From Thioalkalivibrio sp. (lineage in GTDB: Bacteria; Pseudomonadota; Gammaproteobacteria; Ectothiorhodospirales; Ectothiorhodospiraceae), in the NCBI GenBank assembly GCA_003553165.1, contig PUOZ01000346.1:1-5596 (forward strand): a stretch of 5,596 nucleotides of DNA, in the 5' to 3' direction. The position numbers and the translations under genes were made by a program. Under the pieces are notes generated by a model. It did not search any database. It saw only the letters and a list, made by a program, of their open reading frames with translations, and was not told the DNA's origin. Shown in pieces: positions 5,441 through 5,596 of this stretch (positions are counted from its first letter, which is position 1; each line of letters begins with the position of its first letter).

Positions 5441-5522
5441 CCGAATAGACTTTTTGTTCTGTATTATCGCCCCCTTATGTTATAGAGCCCATTTTAGAGC
5501 ACCCTTCCCCCAGGAGAATGAG

Positions 5523-5596
5523 ATGACACGCATGAGTCTTCAGCGGATGGCTGCAGCGATCCCTTCGCTTCTGTTGTTCCTGTCCGTGGTTTTTCC
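5523..5596 (+). CDS. N-terminal start of a probably exported protein (cut by window end)
   Basis: Only 24 codons are visible. AGGAG (5512-5516) lies 6 nt before ATG 5523. The first residues are MTRMSLQRMAAAIPS, then a hydrophobic run LLLFLSVVF. Two arginines followed by a hydrophobic core are typical of a Sec signal peptide or a first membrane helix. The cleavage site and mature protein lie outside the window, so no function can be given. The nearby ATG at 5518 runs straight into a stop (ATG AGA TGA) and is not the start. Confidence 0.7.
   Translation, partial: MTRMSLQRMAAAIPSLLLFLSVVF

Larger units (their letters stand above)
5122..5522. other. Intergenic region with an AT-rich leader before the last gene
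   Basis: About 400 nt without a supported gene. The first part holds a direct repeat starting GATCCG (5161 and 5177, 16 nt apart), the terminator-like hairpin and the REP-like copy. From about 5303 the composition turns clearly AT-richer. It contains a perfect TATAAT (5334-5339) without a fitting -35, a better promoter pair at 5411-5440, and TTATAGAGCCC/TTTTAGAGCAC (5480-5490, 5492-5502), a 12-nt-period direct repeat. An 18-codon frame at 5356-5412 lacks a well-placed Shine-Dalgarno site and is not called. Confidence 0.55.

Noticed and set aside
5446..5451. A third TAGACT hexamer upstream of the last gene
   Set aside because: No TAC-N10-GTA element lies at the matching distance upstream, and a better promoter pair overlaps the region; the hexamer alone is not informative.

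Overview
The window is high-GC DNA carrying a small signal-transduction cluster with flanking genes. The gene families, Shine-Dalgarno spacing and REP-like palindromes suggest a gammaproteobacterium. The truncated first gene resembles the Gly/Tyr-rich sulfur globule proteins of sulfur-oxidising Chromatiales, which hints at a sulfur oxidiser. That lineage call is an inference, not a proof.

Layout: (1) 1-170 is the 3' end of a Gly/Tyr/Pro-rich protein gene (+), closed by a double hairpin and a T-run terminator at 192-245. (2) 246-571 has no gene but is full of inverted repeats: a possible three-way-junction fold, a REP/BIME-like pair and further hairpins. (3) 572-1018 (-) encodes a small HIT-family protein. 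(4) 1019-1306 is a divergent intergenic region with repeat motifs and a candidate promoter. (5) 1307-2962 (+) encodes a membrane histidine kinase with a MASE1 sensor and a FixL-type kinase core. It overlaps by 14 nt the gene for a FixJ/LuxR-type response regulator at 2949-3587 (+). (6) 3588-3912 is non-coding, with a strong inverted repeat and a candidate promoter. (7) 3913-5121 (+) encodes an EAL-HDOD (YuxH/COG3434-type) protein. (8) 5122-5522 holds a terminator-like hairpin, a third REP-like copy and an unusually AT-rich leader. (9) From 5523 to the window end is the start of a gene for a protein with a signal-peptide-like N-terminus.

How the parts may work together: the kinase and regulator are translationally coupled and surely form one two-component system. 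Its input domain is a multi-pass MASE1 membrane module instead of the PAS domains of true FixL. The EAL-HDOD gene has its own upstream region. In that region a TAC-N10-GTA element with an A-rich centre lies 22 nt before a TAGACT -10-like hexamer. The kinase gene has the same arrangement with a 23-nt gap. This suggests, but does not prove, that the LuxR-type regulator controls both its own operon and a c-di-GMP-related output gene. That shared promoter layout is the most interesting testable idea in the window.
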